DNA of 64,000 bases, taken from NCBI GenBank assembly GCA_023212645.1, contig JALBYC010000025.1:1-64000 (forward strand), written 5' to 3'. The position numbers were made by a program, and so were the translations under genes. Numbering within the stretch: the stretch's first letter is position 1; each line of letters begins with the position of its first letter. The notes under the pieces are model-generated. The model was not told the DNA's origin, did no database searches, and saw only the letters and a list, made by a program, of their open reading frames with translations. Of this stretch, positions 37,467 through 47,606 are shown piece after piece. The stretch comes from Farysia itapuensis. Lineage: Eukaryota > Basidiomycota > Ustilaginomycetes > Ustilaginales > Ustilaginaceae.

Positions 37467-40400
37467 ATGGTACTCCCAACCATTGCCATGCCGAAACAGC
37501 TGGAACAAGTGTCTCGAAAGTTGACCTCCTTCAAGAGGTGGTGTGGGGCCAATCTCAATTTCTATCGTGTCCATGTCCTGGTCTTTACTTTTACGCCGCT
37601 CATTGCTGCAGGCATCTTTTACGCCTGCAATGGAGAGACACACATCAAGTTTGTCGATTCACTCTTTGTCTGCGTATCAGCAATGACAGTGACCGGTTTG
37701 GTCACCATCAACATCAGCACCGCCAATGGTGGACAGCAGGCCATCCTCTTTATCCTCATGTGTATAGGCAACATCTCGGCTGTCAGCGTCACCATGATCT
37801 GGATTCGGAGAAGCTTTTTCCGCCGAAAGTTTGACCATGTCGTTCGACGCAGTGCAAAGGCGCGCAAACGAATGGTTGACATCGAAGAGCAAGAGAGGAG
37901 AGAGCGTCGACACAATATTGCCAAACTGCAGCGCATCATTGGCATCAAGTCGAGCGACAGTGCCACCACTAGCAGCGAGGCTGGTGACAATGACCTCGAC
38001 CGCATCAGTTCTAGCTCCAGTGCCGATGCCAAACGTCCCGATCGAAAGAAACAGCAGAGGGGCAAGCGAAAGCCCTTGCGCGCCGACATGATTCGTCGGG
38101 TTGATGGTCCTGCCTTTCTCATCAACTCGGCAGGCGACCCATCTCATACCATTCCTCATCATGAACAGACTCAACTGACCGAAGAACCGCAGAGTATGGA
38201 AATGACCGGTTTGAGCAGGATACCCTCATCCGGCGGAATCTTGACTTCCTCCGCATCTGCCGAAGACAACAATGAAGGCAGTGGCGCTCAGCAACCAAGC
38301 ATTCGCATATCCCTTCCGCACAGTCCCACTCCTCAGGATGGCGTTGCGCCTTCCGGCTCCCCATCCTCCCCTCGAACCTCCTCCGCACGCCGTCTGTCTA
38401 TCCCGCGCTTCACACACCGTCACGACCCCGACGCCGATTCAGACGAGGAAGAAGAGGTTGAACATGAGGAAGAGGCGCTCGATACCCGAGATTCCGACCC
38501 ACCCGCTCCACCTTTCAGAACTCGCTTTCCCGACATACCGCATCAGCCATCCAATCGAGGTCGACGCCTCTCAGACCCGGCACAATCCCATCTCCGACGT
38601 GGTTCCGATACCGGTCTCTATGCAGGTCACACTGCTCATGAAAAGCTCGACATGTTCCCTCGCGCTCAGACGGTGGAGTTCGCCGTACCAGGAGACTCAC
38701 GCACTTCTTACGATAGGCACGAGCTTGCCTCTTACTCTTCCGGTTTCAATCCCGGAGCAGGAATGCGCCAACGTGGTACTACCATGGGAAGAACAGCTAC
38801 AGGCCGATCCTCTCTCCGGTACAGCGGTACGCGTGGTGTGCCCCTCGCGCGCACACAGACTTCGTCCAAGCAGCGAGGTTTCGGTGGGTTCCCCACGCCT
38901 TTCGCGATTGCAGGACTGGCGCTCAAAAAGGCAATGCCAGGAGTCCAGGAAAGGTTCTCGAGGACAATGACAATGCCGAGGACGGCGACATTTACCTCTG
39001 TTCACTCTGCTGGTGGCTTGACTGATGGCACGTTCGGTGGCAAATCGGCTCCGTATCTGTCCTTTGACGCTACAGTCTCTGGCAATTCGCGCTTCCACGC
39101 GCTGACGGAAGCACAGCGGGAAGAGCTTGGAGGAGTCGAGTACCGTGCGCTGGACCTTTTGGCCAAACTGGTGCCCGCCTATTGGTTTTTCATCAATTTT
39201 ACAGTCATCACGCTGGTCGCACCTTATATCAGCAGCAAAGCTTTTGCAAAGTATCGACCAGTATTTCAAGAGCAAGGCCCCAATCAACCCAACTACACCT
39301 GGTTCTGGTTTTTCAACGTCATCTCTGCTTACTCCAACACGGGCATGTCGCTCATTGACACGAGCATGACACAGATGCAGGATGCTTACTTCCTGTTGAT
39401 TCCAATGGGTTTCTTGATTTTGGCTGGAAACACGGGTTTCCCCATCATGCTGCGCTTCTTTATTTGGACCTTTTCCAAGATCGTTCCAAGTCGATCGCGA
39501 ATGTACGAGACGCTCACGTTTCTGCTGGATCATCCGCGACGCTGTTTCGTCTATCTGTTCCCGTCAAACCAGACGTGGTTCTTGCTCTTCGTGCTGATCG
39601 CTTTCAACATGACGGATTGGGTTGCGTTCTTGGTTCTGGACATTGGCAATCCAGAGATTGAGACCATCAAGACCGACATTCGTGTCTTTGACGGTCTCTT
39701 CCAATCTATTGCTGTTCGCGCTGCCGGATTCCAAGTCGTCAGTCTTCTATCCCTGGCGCCCTCGGTACAGTTTCTGTACGTCATCATGATGTATCTCTCC
39801 GCGTTCCCGCTCGCACTCTCCGTACGTAGCACCAATGTGTACGAGGAAAAGTCGCTCGGCGTCTATGTTGACGAAAAGGTCGAGGGCGGCGGTCAGATTC
39901 CGCAAGAGTCTGACGCCAAAGTGTGGGGATCCTTCTTGGCTTCCCACGCGCGCCGACAGCTGGCATTCGATATTTGGTGGCTTGGCTTTGCCCTTTGGCT
40001 GGTGTGCATCATTGAACGCGACAACATTCGAGATCCGGCGACCAACGGATGGTTTACAATCTTCAGCTGTATGTTCGAGCTCACCTCGGCTTACGGCACT
40101 GTTGGACTAAGCACGGGTACGCCGTACGACAACTTTTCCCTCTCGGGTCGATTCCACACGCTGTCCAAGCTGGTGTTGTGTGCGGTCATGATCCGTGGTC
40201 GACACAGAGGCCTGCCCGTAGCCATTGATCGCGCCATTTTATTGCCGACTGAGCAAGAGCTGGAAGACATGGACGACGATGACTTGCTCTCTGGCTTCAA
40301 TTTGGATGACAGTGGCGATCGAGAGGAACCTCTTGAAGATTCGACGACACTGCCACGCTCTGCAACGCGGCGCAGGTCGTCGTCAACCGACCGCAACGGC

Positions 40401-40928
40401 CCTGCCCTTGTCTCTCCCACCGCTGGCACTAATTACACAGGCATGTCTTCCGTGCGACGCTCGCAATCCGGCGTTTCCTTTGCTCTCGGCCAGGGTCGTC
40501 GAGGCAGTATCGGCAAGAACAGCACCATGTCACCCAAAATGACGGAATTCGGCGCAAGCGAGACGGGTCGCAGCTTCTCCCTGCCCGCCAGTGCACAGCC
40601 TTTACCTGGAGCTGGTGGCACTGGTGCCGCTGATGGAATGCCCCAGCCGTCGGGTCAGCTATCTGCGATTGCCGAAATGCCAAGTTTCGCACTGGACGGT
40701 GGTTCGACGCCCATCACCGAGTCGCGAGCTGAATCGCCGTACCCACCAAAAGCGCCGTCGACGGATCCGCCGAGTTTCAAGTCAGAAGCCAGCAGTATCC
40801 GCGCAGGCAAGGCCAAGGAGGGCTCGGATTCGGCCGACTCGGACGAACGCGAGGAGCGTGCAGCTGCTCGCTTTGGCTGCTCCACACCCGAAGGCCAGCA
40901 CGACCCCAGCTCACACTCGGACTCGTAG
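37467..40928 (+). CDS. Trk-type high-affinity potassium transporter
   Basis: A plasma-membrane K+ uptake protein of 1,153 residues with four membrane-pore-membrane modules. The filter-like pore loops are visible in order: VSAMTVTGLVTIN (first, near residue 75), NVISAYSNTGMSLID (second, near 620), LILAGNTGFPIMLRFF (third) and ELTSAYGTVGLSTGT (fourth). Each has the key glycine. The loop between modules 1 and 2 is very long (about residues 130-530), Ser/Arg-rich with acidic DSDEEEEVEHEEE, as in fungal Trk1. The C-terminal about 230 residues are cytosolic and Ser/Pro-rich. The single coding exon starts at 37467; MVLPTIAMPKQLEQVSRKL leads into the first helix. No sodium-specific change can be judged. 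Confidence 0.95.
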   Translation: MVLPTIAMPKQLEQVSRKLTSFKRWCGANLNFYRVHVLVFTFTPLIAAGIFYACNGETHIKFVDSLFVCVSAMTVTGLVTINISTANGGQQAILFILMCIGNISAVSVTMIWIRRSFFRRKFDHVVRRSAKARKRMVDIEEQERRERRHNIAKLQRIIGIKSSDSATTSSEAGDNDLDRISSSSSADAKRPDRKKQQRGKRKPLRADMIRRVDGPAFLINSAGDPSHTIPHHEQTQLTEEPQSMEMTGLSRIPSSGGILTSSASAEDNNEGSGAQQPSIRISLPHSPTPQDGVAPSGSPSSPRTSSARRLSIPRFTHRHDPDADSDEEEEVEHEEEALDTRDSDPPAPPFRTRFPDIPHQPSNRGRRLSDPAQSHLRRGSDTGLYAGHTAHEKLDMFPRAQTVEFAVPGDSRTSYDRHELASYSSGFNPGAGMRQRGTTMGRTATGRSSLRYSGTRGVPLARTQTSSKQRGFGGFPTPFAIAGLALKKAMPGVQERFSRTMTMPRTATFTSVHSAGGLTDGTFGGKSAPYLSFDATVSGNSRFHALTEAQREELGGVEYRALDLLAKLVPAYWFFINFTVITLVAPYISSKAFAKYRPVFQEQGPNQPNYTWFWFFNVISAYSNTGMSLIDTSMTQMQDAYFLLIPMGFLILAGNTGFPIMLRFFIWTFSKIVPSRSRMYETLTFLLDHPRRCFVYLFPSNQTWFLLFVLIAFNMTDWVAFLVLDIGNPEIETIKTDIRVFDGLFQSIAVRAAGFQVVSLLSLAPSVQFLYVIMMYLSAFPLALSVRSTNVYEEKSLGVYVDEKVEGGGQIPQESDAKVWGSFLASHARRQLAFDIWWLGFALWLVCIIERDNIRDPATNGWFTIFSCMFELTSAYGTVGLSTGTPYDNFSLSGRFHTLSKLVLCAVMIRGRHRGLPVAIDRAILLPTEQELEDMDDDDLLSGFNLDDSGDREEPLEDSTTLPRSATRRRSSSTDRNGPALVSPTAGTNYTGMSSVRRSQSGVSFALGQGRRGSIGKNSTMSPKMTEFGASETGRSFSLPASAQPLPGAGGTGAADGMPQPSGQLSAIAEMPSFALDGGSTPITESRAESPYPPKAPSTDPPSFKSEASSIRAGKAKEGSDSADSDEREERAAARFGCSTPEGQHDPSSHSDS

Positions 40929-41022
40929 CAGCTCACTTTGTACACACATCCCACACTGAGGATTTTGGAAATTCGTTCTGCGGTACAAGTACATGGGTGA
41001 TGGTGGAAAGGGGGGAGGAGGA

Positions 41023-41631
41023 CTAGTCTGTGGGTTTCTCTTTCTTGATCTTCTTGGCTTTCTTCTCGCTTTTACGGTGGCTCTTGTCTTTTTTGCCTGT
41101 GGTGGTTGTGGTGGGGGTGATTTCGAGGTCGGCTGGGGTGGCGATAGCGTGTGGGTCAGCTGAGGTGTTGTTGTGGGTGGACTGTTCGTCGGTTCTGCTG
41201 AAGCTGATTTCGCCGTCCTCGTCTGCGGGCTGTGTGTGGGGTTGGGGTGCGATAGGCGATGCTGGGGGTGAGAATTCCGAGACAGTTTCCACGTCCATGT
41301 CCTGTTCAGCACTGTTCGAGTTGAGCTGGGGGGTGGTTGGATTGAGACCTGAGATGAGCTGGGCGAAGGCGTCGTAATCGATTCTACCGGCAAGACCATT
41401 CATAAGCCGCGTGAGTTGGGAAGCGACCACACCTCCTGTTGACGCTGTAGACGAGCCACCCGCCCCCACACCTGTGTTGCTGCTCACTGCCGAATCATCA
41501 GTGTGAGCTCCCGTCCGACCTGCATACGCAGCGAGAAAGACCTGTATTGAGCTGGAAACGTCTTCGTGCGATGCAGGTGTGGGTGCGTGTTCCAGCCGTA
41601 AGCGCAACGGCGACGGCAGCGCTGGCTCCAT
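41023..41631 (-). CDS. Lysine-rich-tailed protein, function unassigned
   Basis: A 202-residue ORF from the first in-frame ATG (41631). The N-terminal third looks ordered: SIQVFLAAYAGRTG, then VVASQLTRLMNGLAGRI. The middle is Ser/Thr/Pro/Gln-rich and the end is a basic run (KKDKSHRKSEKKAKKIKKEK). The layout (short helical QLTRL segment, then a lysine-rich tail) resembles fungal RNA polymerase I subunits of the Rpa14/Ker1 kind, but this is a weak comparison. It could equally be another small nucleolar protein. It is divergent from the Gdt1 gene with 213 bases between. Confidence 0.6.
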   Translation of the reverse strand: MEPALPSPLRLRLEHAPTPASHEDVSSSIQVFLAAYAGRTGAHTDDSAVSSNTGVGAGGSSTASTGGVVASQLTRLMNGLAGRIDYDAFAQLISGLNPTTPQLNSNSAEQDMDVETVSEFSPPASPIAPQPHTQPADEDGEISFSRTDEQSTHNNTSADPHAIATPADLEITPTTTTTGKKDKSHRKSEKKAKKIKKEKPTD

Positions 41632-41844
41632 CTTGTTCGTTAGTGGAAAACAAGCAGGTATACCCTTTTTTTGGAGCCAGAAGAATTGTGGGAAGAAATT
41701 CTCATCTGCTTCCCGATCAGCTTGGTTTCCGTCGCCCGATGATGCGCGATTGCGAAACTCCGTTCGCCCCCCCTCCCACTCCACTGCGAGGAACAACACT
41801 TGCAACCAGCTGCAACTTCCCACAAACAAGGACCGGGAAGAGAA

Positions 41845-42888
41845 ATGGACGCCGTGGCAAATGGCGCGTCCGACGCCGCCGCTGCCAACAGCAACATTGA
41901 CCTGTCAATGCTGATGGGTGGTTCCGAAGCAGGATCTGCCGCCTTTTCATCCTCGTTCACCAACGGCGTCTACCTCAGTAACTTGCTCGAGGCATGGCAA
42001 AAGGACCCAAGAGCGTTGTGGAGCAGCTTCGCCATGATCATTGTAAGTCGTTCCCTTGCCGCTGTTGGGAGGCAGAATGTCTACTGATGCGCTTGCGCAC
42101 ACGTGCAGGTCTCTGAGATTGGCGACAAGACGTTCTTGATAGCGGCCATCTTGGCCATGCGGCAGTCCAAGGTTGTGGTGTTTTCGGGTGCGTTTGCGAG
42201 TTTGGCCGTCATGTCGGTACTGTCGGCGTTGATGGGGGTCATGTTTCCGACATTGTTGCCCAAGAGCGTGACCAACTTGCTAGCTGCAGGACTGTTCTTC
42301 GTCTTTGGCGCCAAGATGGTACTAGACGGGCTCAAGATGACTGGTGACGAGATCAAGGAAGAATGGGAAGAAGCCGAGCGGGAGATCCAGGAGGAAGAAG
42401 GTGGACACGAGATGGACGATCTCGAGCAGCAACGAGAGGAAGGTGTCGGTGCGCCAACGCCTTCGCATCGAGCCGATCACAAACACAGCACGGCATCCCA
42501 TGGGCTATTCGGCACGATGCGTGAAGGGACCAAGAACCTGTGTGGATTATGTTTCTCGCCCGTCTTTGCACAAGCGTTTATCCTCACCTTTCTCGGCGAG
42601 TGGGGGGATCGATCGCAGATTGCCACGATTGCGCTAGCAGCGGCGCACAATGTTACGCTTGTGTGTATTGGCACAATAGCCGGGCATGCGTGCTGCACGA
42701 GTGTCGCCGTCGTCGCTGGCAGTCTGGTGGCGAGCAAGATCAGTGTCCGCCACGTCACCCTAGGCGGAGCAGCGCTCTTTCTCCTCTTTGGCGTCATCTA
42801 CGCCTACGAAGCCTGGGCCGAGACTGACAGCGCAGCCGTAGCAGCAGTCGTATCTGACACTGCCACCGTCCACCACCGCAAAACATAG
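41845..42888 (+). CDS. GDT1: Gdt1/TMEM165 family Golgi Ca2+/Mn2+ transporter
   Basis: Supplies Golgi lumen with Mn2+ and Ca2+ needed for glycosylation and pH balance. Exons 41845-42042 and 42109-42888 (66-base intron, GTAAGT...CGTGCAG) give 325 residues. The splice falls directly before the first signature, giving MIIVSEIGDKTFLIAAIL. The second signature is FLGEWGDRSQIATIAL. These two E-x-G-D-(K/R)-(T/S) motifs define UPF0016. Six hydrophobic helices surround them, with a charged cytosolic loop (EEWEEAEREIQEEEGG) between the halves. The N-terminus lacks a clear cleavable signal. It is divergent from the Lys-rich gene. Confidence 0.95.
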
Positions 42889-43079
42889 CATCACTCCCTG
42901 CATTTATCATCCACACTGCAAGCCCTTTTTAGAGAATAAAGTACATACATACAATATATATCGCGCTCTCACGCGTGCCGGCGCGTTATTTCCTCCACCA
43001 TTTCCTGTACAAGCGCAAACGCACCTGTCACTTACCCACCCCCTTCCTCGTGTTACAAGGCGCATACATTCACTGAACA

Positions 43080-44555
43080 ATGCCGCCAAAACGCTCTTCA
43101 TCGCGCTTGATGGGTGCAGCATTGGCACCAAGAACCTCTTCATCCAATCCAGTCGCGCAGTCCGATGAAAACCCACCCGTGCTCGGCGAGATCAAGAACG
43201 TACTGGGCAGTTCGGCCAGACTAACACGCAAGCCACTCACGCCGCGCAATGCCACTAATCCCCCCGTGGGCCGTGCTGCTGCTGGCGCGACTCGCAAAGC
43301 CAAGCGCGAGTCAGAGTCGGCGTCGAGAGGGCGAATGAGCCAGTATATTGCTGTTGAGCCGACGGCGCGAAGTACGACTGCGCCTCTGACTCGCGTTCGG
43401 GTGGCCGATAGCGACGAGCCAGAGTACGTCGATTTGCCCACGGTGCAGCCGCGCATACGGTCACAGCAGGCTGTTGCGACGAAAGCGCGCGTGCCAGCTG
43501 CTCCCATCTCTCCTTCAGCATCATCGCACGGCTCATCCGATAAGGAGAATGTGCCTCCCCCGACTCACTTGGCCGCAGCGCATCGACCGCTAGCATCGAC
43601 GCCACGCGCGCGTGACGTGCTACAAGAAGTGCAAGCTCCTCTGCTAGACGACTTGCTGTCCATCAGCAGTCGCAGGTCCGAGTCTTCCTTCGGATCACCC
43701 GGTGTCGGCCGACGAATGCCAAGCGTAGACGCAAAGATGCAAGCGTACCAGGATCTGGGTGTCTCCAAAGTACGCGCGTGGAAAGCTGCCAAGCACGACC
43801 AAGCTCCCGCTGCACCGGAGCCTTCCGACAGCATTTCCGTCGCTGCCACGGGCGAGTTGGCCAAGCGCCTGGAAGACGACGACGAGTTCGGGTTCATGGA
43901 CGCTGAACGGCGAGTCAAGCTGCGCCAGATGAAAGTAGCGGAGCCGCAGGAGGACAGTATCGAGGACTACGACGATAGTGTATTGCAGAGCTCAGTGCCG
44001 GGCTACCCGAGCGAGGACGCCATCTTGGCCGCGAATGTGTTCAACATGTCGTCTTCACCCATCCTACCAACTACAGAGCCGCCGACGGAACCGCGCCGAA
44101 GTCGGTCACGCACCAAACCGAGCAGCAGCAGCAGTGGCATCGATGCTCCCTTGTCCCCTTCCCGCTCTGAGACTGTTCCCAAACCACATCCGGCTCGCCG
44201 CACTCCTCGCCGACAAAAGCAAAAGCAGCAAAGTGCCTCGCCATCATCGCGCTCCTCTTCGCCAAACACGACAATGACTCAGCCGAAGAAACTGCGCATG
44301 GACGACGTCCTCTCGCTTCTACCGCGTCGAAAACCGCAGCCTGCCAAGAAAGCGAGCACGCGCAAAGCACGCGCCAAGCCGTCTGTCAAACCTGCCACGA
44401 CCAGCGCCAAGGGCAAACAAAAGGCACCACCCTCGTCAACGCCGCCGCAGGCCCTCTCACCCCCGTCGGCTTCGACCGACTCGGAACGCACCAAACGCAT
44501 CAAGCAGTACAAATCGGCGGAAAAGTACACGCTCGAAACCGAATTTGTCCTCTGA
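43080..44555 (+). CDS. Disordered KEN-box protein, possible cell-cycle regulator
   Basis: A 491-residue, Ser/Pro/Arg/Lys-rich protein without a recognised domain. Residues 155-157 form a KEN box followed by Pro (SSDKENVPPP), a classical APC/C degron. Many SP/TP sites surround it (KPLTPRNA, LASTPRARD, APLSPSRS). Ordered-looking islands are LGEIKNVLGSS near the start, DAKMQAYQDLGVSKVRAWKA, DDDEFGFMDAERRVKLRQMK, KLRMDDVLSLLPRRKPQ and the C-terminal YKSAEKYTLETEFVL. These short islands in a disordered chain suggest a mitotic substrate or chromatin adaptor, but no family is recognised. The single exon is supported by consistent composition throughout. Confidence 0.75.
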   Translation: MPPKRSSSRLMGAALAPRTSSSNPVAQSDENPPVLGEIKNVLGSSARLTRKPLTPRNATNPPVGRAAAGATRKAKRESESASRGRMSQYIAVEPTARSTTAPLTRVRVADSDEPEYVDLPTVQPRIRSQQAVATKARVPAAPISPSASSHGSSDKENVPPPTHLAAAHRPLASTPRARDVLQEVQAPLLDDLLSISSRRSESSFGSPGVGRRMPSVDAKMQAYQDLGVSKVRAWKAAKHDQAPAAPEPSDSISVAATGELAKRLEDDDEFGFMDAERRVKLRQMKVAEPQEDSIEDYDDSVLQSSVPGYPSEDAILAANVFNMSSSPILPTTEPPTEPRRSRSRTKPSSSSSGIDAPLSPSRSETVPKPHPARRTPRRQKQKQQSASPSSRSSSPNTTMTQPKKLRMDDVLSLLPRRKPQPAKKASTRKARAKPSVKPATTSAKGKQKAPPSSTPPQALSPPSASTDSERTKRIKQYKSAEKYTLETEFVL

Positions 44556-44692
44556 AGACCCCCCACGGCACCGTCGATACCCCCCCTCTCGTCCACACAC
44601 GCACATATGTACACTACGAAGCTACGCTAATGATACCATTTCCCTCTCTCATCGCCGGACGTGCGCGCAAAGCTCGAGCTGCGTTGTGAGGG

Positions 44693-45946
44693 TTAGTTGG
44701 ACTTTCGGACTTGGTTGGGAGTGTATTCGTCGGTGGTGATGGTGAATTGTGCGTACTTGACCAGTCGTTCGGCCAGTTTGTCGGCTCCGACGAGGGCAGG
44801 GGTGAGTACGCCACCTTTGCCACCGCGTGGGCCGAGGGAGTTTGCTGGCTCGAGAATGGTGAGTGCCGTTTCGACAATCATGCGCGAGGTGAGGAGGTAT
44901 CCTCCATCGCCCTTTGCCGTCATACTGCACAGGGCTTGCTTGCCGTCCTCGGCTGTGGCCAGGGTCTGCACCCGCAGTCGCGCCGAGTTCTGCACCGCTT
45001 CACTCGGTCCCGAATTGGCAGCCATTGACTTCGACATGACGTACCGCACCAAGCTGAAGTTCATCAAAAACCAGATGCTGACAAAGCCAATGTACGCAAC
45101 GGCGGTAGCGACGATTCGATTGGGCAGGATAAATCCTTCCTTGTAGAGGAAGGAGGGTCCGAATGCCTGCTTGTCCTTGTAGTGTTGGAGTAGGCCTGAT
45201 GTGCGCTGTACGATGCGGGTGTTGTGGTAGGTGAAGGCGGTTTGTGCACCCCAGCGTCCGCGCTGTGGGAAGAAGCGGACCGGTTCAAATGCGAGAGAGT
45301 TGGGATGCGAGACGGGACTCAGCCAGTCGCCGCGCACGGGTCGCATCTGGGCAGGATCGTTGGCCATACTGATGGCCGAAGACAAGGTGCCCGCCGACAG
45401 CGCGGGGGGCAGATCATAGGCGCACTCGGCGAGATTGACCGCCCCGCCCTTGCTCAAGCTCTTAGCCTTCTGCACGGCCAGATAGGTGGTCAAGTCAAAA
45501 GGAAGCGAGTCGAAGCCGACACTGGGTGCGACTACAACACGAGCGGCTTCAGCAGCCAGATGATACTGCTGGACCAGGTCGGCGTTGAAACCAGTCTCGC
45601 CAGACAGGTCGACGTAGTGAGTGCCCGTCTCGATGCACGCTTTGACGACAAGATCAGCGCGAAAGGGACCAAACGGTCCGACAATGTTGACCAACACTCG
45701 CGCCTGCTTGGTCATATTGACCAACGAGACGTAGTCGGACGTCTGGGCTTCAATCAGACCGACTTTCTTCTCGTCGGTGAGCGAGAGCTTGCTTCGTGCC
45801 GCAGACAAGCGCGAAGACGAGCGTCCGGCCATCGCCCAGGTCGGCGACTGCGGATGCGTTGCCAAGTACTTGCAGCATAAGCTTCCCGTAAAGCCAGTGG
45901 CGCCAAAGACGACAAGGTCGTAACTTCGTTTGCTCTCTGTCGACAT
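44693..45946 (-). CDS. Saccharopine-dehydrogenase-like membrane oxidoreductase
   Basis: A 417-residue NAD(P)-binding protein related to SCCPDH and mycobacterial trans-acting enoyl reductases, not the lysine enzyme. The Rossmann start is YDLVVFGATGFTGSLCCKYL (GxxGxxG), with AMAGRSSSRL next. The family core VLVNIVGPFGPFRADLVVKA, then GTHYVDLSGETGF and VVVAPSVGFDSLPFDLTTYL, follows. A hydrophobic helix at about 285-305 (VATAVAYIGFVSIWFLMNF) suggests membrane or lipid-droplet attachment, as known for SCCPDH homologues. The substrate is unknown. ATG 45946 is the first Met; the longer frame starts at TTG. Confidence 0.88.
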   Translation of the reverse strand: MSTESKRSYDLVVFGATGFTGSLCCKYLATHPQSPTWAMAGRSSSRLSAARSKLSLTDEKKVGLIEAQTSDYVSLVNMTKQARVLVNIVGPFGPFRADLVVKACIETGTHYVDLSGETGFNADLVQQYHLAAEAARVVVAPSVGFDSLPFDLTTYLAVQKAKSLSKGGAVNLAECAYDLPPALSAGTLSSAISMANDPAQMRPVRGDWLSPVSHPNSLAFEPVRFFPQRGRWGAQTAFTYHNTRIVQRTSGLLQHYKDKQAFGPSFLYKEGFILPNRIVATAVAYIGFVSIWFLMNFSLVRYVMSKSMAANSGPSEAVQNSARLRVQTLATAEDGKQALCSMTAKGDGGYLLTSRMIVETALTILEPANSLGPRGGKGGVLTPALVGADKLAERLVKYAQFTITTDEYTPNQVRKSN

Positions 45947-46232
45947 GTTGGTGGTTAGCAATGTGTCCGGCTATGCGCACCGGTTAAGCTCTCTCTGCAA
46001 AATTGGCAATAAAAAAGTGTGGATATCAAGTCTAACACATTTGTAGCGTCGCCTTGCGTAACATGCGTAGCTCAGGCTGTATATGAAAAGTGACGGAGAG
46101 ACTACTGCAGACCGCGAAGCTTGAGCAGAATGCGGCAGAGGAAGGAAGATCGAGGTCCCACCATCGCCAGCCTCACTCAATAGAGCCTTGCAAACGATAC
46201 GGACATAATGTTACTTCCCTCTTCGCCACTCA

Positions 46233-47606
46233 ATGGAGACTGCTCGGTCAGGCTGGATTGCGAGTGTCTGTACGACCACAGCTCCCGCATCTTGGCCCGA
46301 ATGGAGCACAGAGGACCTTGCTCGTACCGGACTTTCGCCTTCGCTGGGGGGCTATCGCAATGCGGAATTCTTTGCCTGCAATGTCGTCTTGATGGCGGCT
46401 ACCCTGTATGGCTGGGAGTATGCAATCACCGTCCCTGCCGAGATGCAATTATACATGCGAGGACGCAGAGATGCACTCAAGATGGTGCTCTTTGTGCTGG
46501 TGCGGTATTCGAGTATGGCAGCGGTGGTGCTCGCCGGATACTCTGTCTGGCATCTTGGCAGCAAGGGATGCATCTCTTACTTTCAGGTCCCCATCATGCT
46601 GGTGCAACTGACCGTTTGCAGCATGTTTACATGGAGAGCTGTGGCAATGTGGCGCTATGATGTCCGGATCATCGTGCTGGTAGGCTTACTGCTGGTCACG
46701 TTGCTTGTCTTTTCTGGCCTCATCATCATGACGCTGAGACAAGTCCGGTTGCCTACCGGAACTTGCATATTGCATCAGGTCGACACGGATGGCAGCTTCT
46801 TCACTGTAGCTTGGTTTTATGCGGGCTCTATGCTGTACGATACCACGCTGGTCGTGCTTAGTCTGACTGGCTTGATGCGAAAATGCAGCGCACCCAGTGG
46901 ACAGCCTTGGCACAAACGGCTGTATTCCAATTGCAAACATCTCCCGAACGATATCTTCTACATCAGCATCTCGACAGCCTTCAATGCAGTATGCTTTGGC
47001 ATGGGAGTTAGAAACGAAAGCAGTGCCCGGGCCCTGTTGGTGCTGTACACGGCTGTCATGTGCTGCGTATGTCAACACATTTTGCTATCTACAGAGTCAT
47101 CGGTCGCCAAAGTGATCCAAGGCGCGGACGGTGGAAAAGAGGCAGACAAATCGACGGAAATGGTGCTTTCCAGCTTTCTCAAAAGCAGTGCAGCAGGGTC
47201 AAGTGCAAGCACAGACTCTGCTACTTTACCCATGCGTGCCCCTACTCCTCAGGCGGAAGACAAGGGATGTACCGTGCTACAGCTGCACGACTTTCAGCAG
47301 AGCGAGACTACGCCTTTAGCGCTCAAGCCTCCAAAGACCTGCACAGCCCGACCAAAAGCAGACAATGTTGAAGGCGACGACGACGACGAGCCGATCGAGT
47401 ATCTCGAGGTTTGCGACTCGCGTGGGGAAACGTCTGAGCTGGAAGTGGCGGACATTCTGGCCAATATGTCGGACGATGCCAAGTCAGTGGCGCTCGCTTT
47501 AGCTGGAATGGAGCAACACCCGCCTACGGACCGCATTTACGAGCCACGGTACCATCACCGTCGCCGTCCTCCGACGCAATGGCTAATGCACCCACCGCTA
47601 ATGTAG
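46233..47606 (+). CDS. Seven-helix membrane protein, DUF6533-like
   Basis: A 457-residue protein with about seven hydrophobic segments in the first 300 residues (LMAATLYGWEYAITV, MVLFVLVRYSSMAAVVLAGY, FQVPIMLVQLTVCSMF, IIVLVGLLLVTLLVFSGLII, FYAGSMLYDTTLVVLSL and two more). The ...YGWEYAITV...E followed by LFVLVRYSSM matches the DUF6533 pattern abundant in basidiomycetes, where function is unknown. The 150-residue tail is acidic and Ser-rich (GDDDDEPIEYLEVCDSRGET), then basic (YHHRRRPPTQ). An out-of-frame ATG at 46208 overlaps the start and could reduce translation or mean the start is elsewhere. Receptor-like function is possible but unproven. Confidence 0.75.
   Translation: METARSGWIASVCTTTAPASWPEWSTEDLARTGLSPSLGGYRNAEFFACNVVLMAATLYGWEYAITVPAEMQLYMRGRRDALKMVLFVLVRYSSMAAVVLAGYSVWHLGSKGCISYFQVPIMLVQLTVCSMFTWRAVAMWRYDVRIIVLVGLLLVTLLVFSGLIIMTLRQVRLPTGTCILHQVDTDGSFFTVAWFYAGSMLYDTTLVVLSLTGLMRKCSAPSGQPWHKRLYSNCKHLPNDIFYISISTAFNAVCFGMGVRNESSARALLVLYTAVMCCVCQHILLSTESSVAKVIQGADGGKEADKSTEMVLSSFLKSSAAGSSASTDSATLPMRAPTPQAEDKGCTVLQLHDFQQSETTPLALKPPKTCTARPKADNVEGDDDDEPIEYLEVCDSRGETSELEVADILANMSDDAKSVALALAGMEQHPPTDRIYEPRYHHRRRPPTQWLMHPPLM

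Noticed and set aside
36906..37643. 245-codon minus-strand ORF across the Trk start
   Set aside because: Overlaps the Trk N-terminus and its leader; composition is not protein-like and it includes the TCACAA repeat.
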